Shown: piece after piece, positions 6,729 to 7,845 of the stretch
How the letters are laid out: each line of letters begins with the position of its first letter
How positions within the stretch are numbered: the first letter of the stretch is position 1
Assembly (NCBI RefSeq): GCF_025143365.1
Contig: NZ_JALXPE010000095.1
Span: 1-7,845 of the forward strand
Direction: 5' to 3'
Length of the DNA: 7,845 bases
Source of the DNA: Microbacterium sp. p3-SID336
Lineage (GTDB): Bacteria > Actinomycetota > Actinomycetes > Actinomycetales > Microbacteriaceae
The notes under the pieces: generated by a model
The model's input: the letters and a program-made list of their open reading frames with translations, nothing else
Database searches by the model: none
Told to the model about the DNA's origin: nothing
Translations under genes and position numbers: made by a program

Positions 6729-7786
6729 GCGACTGGGGTGGACTGGCCTGGCTCGTCGTGCTGCTCGCGGCGAACGCCTTCTTCGTCGGTGCCGAGTTCG
6801 CGGTCATCTCCGCGCGGCGCTCGCAGATCGAGCCGAGGGCCGAGCGCGGATCGCGTGCGGCCAAGACGGCGCTCTACGCGATGGAGCACGCGACGCTCAT
6901 GCTCGCGACCTCTCAGCTGGGCATCACCATCTGCTCGCTGCTGATCCTGAACGTCTCGGAGCCCGCGATCCACCACCTGCTGGCCGTGCCGATGCATGCG
7001 CTCGGCTGGCCGGACGGCGCCGTGGACGTGGTGTCGTTCGTGATCGCCCTGCTCGTGGTGTCGTTCCTGCACGTGGTGTTCGGCGAGATGGTGCCCAAGA
7101 ACCTCGCGTTCTCGGTGCCGGACAGGGCCGTGCTGCTGCTGGCGCCGCCGCTGGTCTGGGTGTCGAAGGTGTTCATGCCCGTGATCTGGCTGCTCAATGC
7201 GGCGGCGAACGGCGTGCTGCGACTGTTCCGGGTGGAGCCGAAGAACGAGGCGGCGTCGACGTTCACACTCGACGAGGTCGCCACGATCGTCAGCCAGTCG
7301 CGGCGCGAGGGCGTGCTGATGGACACCGCGGGAACCGTGACCGCCGCCGTGGAGTTCACGGACAAGAAGGCGCGGGATGTGGCGGTGCCGCTGGGAGACC
7401 TGGTGACGCTCCCGCAGTCGACGACCCCGGACGACATCGAGAAGGCGGTCGCGCGCTATGGCTTCTCGCGGTACGTGATCGTCGACGACGAGGACGTGCC
7501 GATCGGCTACGTGCACCTGAAGGACATCCTCCGCTCCTCCGAGGGCCCGGACGCCGACACGAAGGTGCTCGAGCCGATTCCCGCCAAGCGGATCCACCAC
7601 ATGGTGCCCGTGCAGGAGGACACGGATCTGGAGGACGCGCTCGCGGTCATGCGCCGCGCCGGACGCCACCTGGCCAAGGTGCGCGACGCCGCGGGCGAGA
7701 CCACCGCCGTGCTGTTCCTGGAAGACATCCTCGAGGAGCTGGTGGGCGAGGTGCAGGACGCGACGCGTCGCGTCCGCGGACACTGA
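6725..7786 (+). CDS. CNNM-type membrane protein with CBS pair, lacking the CorC/HlyC domain
   Basis: A 353-residue paralogue of the preceding gene and probable counterpart of M. tuberculosis Rv1841c. The CNNM (DUF21) membrane domain covers about residues 1-165: helix 1 with NAFFVGAEFAVISARR, then TSQLGITICSLLI, a helix at about 100-120, and GEMVPKN at 120-126. CBS1 starts near 218 and includes YGFSRYVIVDDEDVPIGYVH. CBS2, about 285-345, ends LEDILEELVGEVQD. The protein stops directly after CBS2, about 85 residues short of its neighbour. The reading frame ends cleanly at TGA and the domain boundary is sharp, so this looks like the normal form of a short subfamily, not a recent truncation. The [10 protein letters not shown] string of the partner's CBS2 is replaced by VRDAAGETTA, so nucleotide binding at that site may differ. 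ATGA overlap and coupled expression suggest the two proteins form a heterodimer (inference). Confidence 0.92.
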   Translation: MSDWGGLAWLVVLLAANAFFVGAEFAVISARRSQIEPRAERGSRAAKTALYAMEHATLMLATSQLGITICSLLILNVSEPAIHHLLAVPMHALGWPDGAVDVVSFVIALLVVSFLHVVFGEMVPKNLAFSVPDRAVLLLAPPLVWVSKVFMPVIWLLNAAANGVLRLFRVEPKNEAASTFTLDEVATIVSQSRREGVLMDTAGTVTAAVEFTDKKARDVAVPLGDLVTLPQSTTPDDIEKAVARYGFSRYVIVDDEDVPIGYVHLKDILRSSEGPDADTKVLEPIPAKRIHHMVPVQEDTDLEDALAVMRRAGRHLAKVRDAAGETTAVLFLEDILEELVGEVQDATRRVRGH

Positions 7787-7797
7787 CCCCCCGCGAA

Positions 7798-7835
7798 CGC
7801 CCCCCCCCCCCCCCCCGCCCGCGGGGGGGGGGGCG
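7798..7835 (+). terminator. C-run/G-run hairpin after the CNNM pair, possible terminator
   Basis: Starting 12 nt after the stop codon, a run of 17 C (7800-7816) is followed by the spacer GCCCGC (7817-7822) and a run of 11 G (7823-7833), flanked by CG (7798-7799) and CG (7834-7835). Eleven C-G pairs can form around a 6-nt loop. Position and shape fit a terminator stem, but no T tract follows within the 10 bases left in the window. The unequal arms suggest the homopolymer lengths may be wrong in the assembly. Confidence 0.4.
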
Positions 7836-7845
7836 CCCACGTCCG

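Noticed and set aside
6680..7840. 386-codon minus-strand frame opposite the second CNNM gene, beginning in the G/C homopolymer
   Set aside because: Its N-terminus is poly-Gly translated from the homopolymer, and the rest is His/Arg-rich antisense sequence without domains.
1..7845. Mobile element, CRISPR array, tRNA/rRNA, phage or defence genes
   Set aside because: No transposase or integrase motif, no spaced direct repeats and no RNA gene sequence seen. Nearly all bases are accounted for by four core genes and two short control regions.

Overview
The window comes from a high-GC actinobacterium. Base composition (about 70% GC by eye), GTG/ATG starts, TANNNT-type -10 elements and the protein families all fit. 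The one-piece E1/E2 2-oxoglutarate dehydrogenase (Kgd/OdhA type) is an actinobacterial hallmark, and the overall impression is of Microbacteriaceae, for example Microbacterium. The genus is inference only.

Layout: (1) bases 1-3681, minus strand: kgd, complete at its N-terminus (GTG start) and cut by the window edge within a few codons of its stop. (2) Bases 3682-3841: a 160-bp divergent intergenic region with a -10 candidate for each direction and a small CG-centred palindrome between them. (3) Bases 3842-5296, plus strand: guaB1, an IMP dehydrogenase/GMP reductase-family enzyme with an internal CBS pair, very probably a GMP reductase and probably read from a leaderless transcript. (4) Bases 5297-5408: a 112-bp gap with a -10 candidate, a possible 20-codon leader ORF and a perfect 14-bp palindrome lying over the Shine-Dalgarno site of the next gene. 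(5) Bases 5409-6728 and 6725-7786, plus strand: two tandem CNNM/CorC-type (DUF21-CBS) membrane proteins that overlap by ATGA. The first has the C-terminal CorC/HlyC domain and the second lacks it. (6) Bases 7787-7845: a C-run/G-run inverted repeat running to the window end, either a terminator stem or a homopolymer assembly artefact.

How the genes fit together: Kgd is the 2-oxoglutarate step of the TCA cycle and is transcribed away from the rest. guaB1 followed by two CNNM proteins matches the order I recall from Mycobacterium tuberculosis (Rv1843c-Rv1842c-Rv1841c). All three proteins carry CBS pairs, which bind adenine or guanine nucleotides in many families, so a link between purine-nucleotide level and Mg2+/cation export is a reasonable hypothesis, not something shown here.

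The window is mostly conserved core genome. I found no mobile element, CRISPR, phage, defence system, tRNA or rRNA. The most interesting parts are the control regions (leaderless guaB1, hairpin over the CNNM ribosome-binding site) and the all-CBS gene cluster. I did not find a clearly new biological system.
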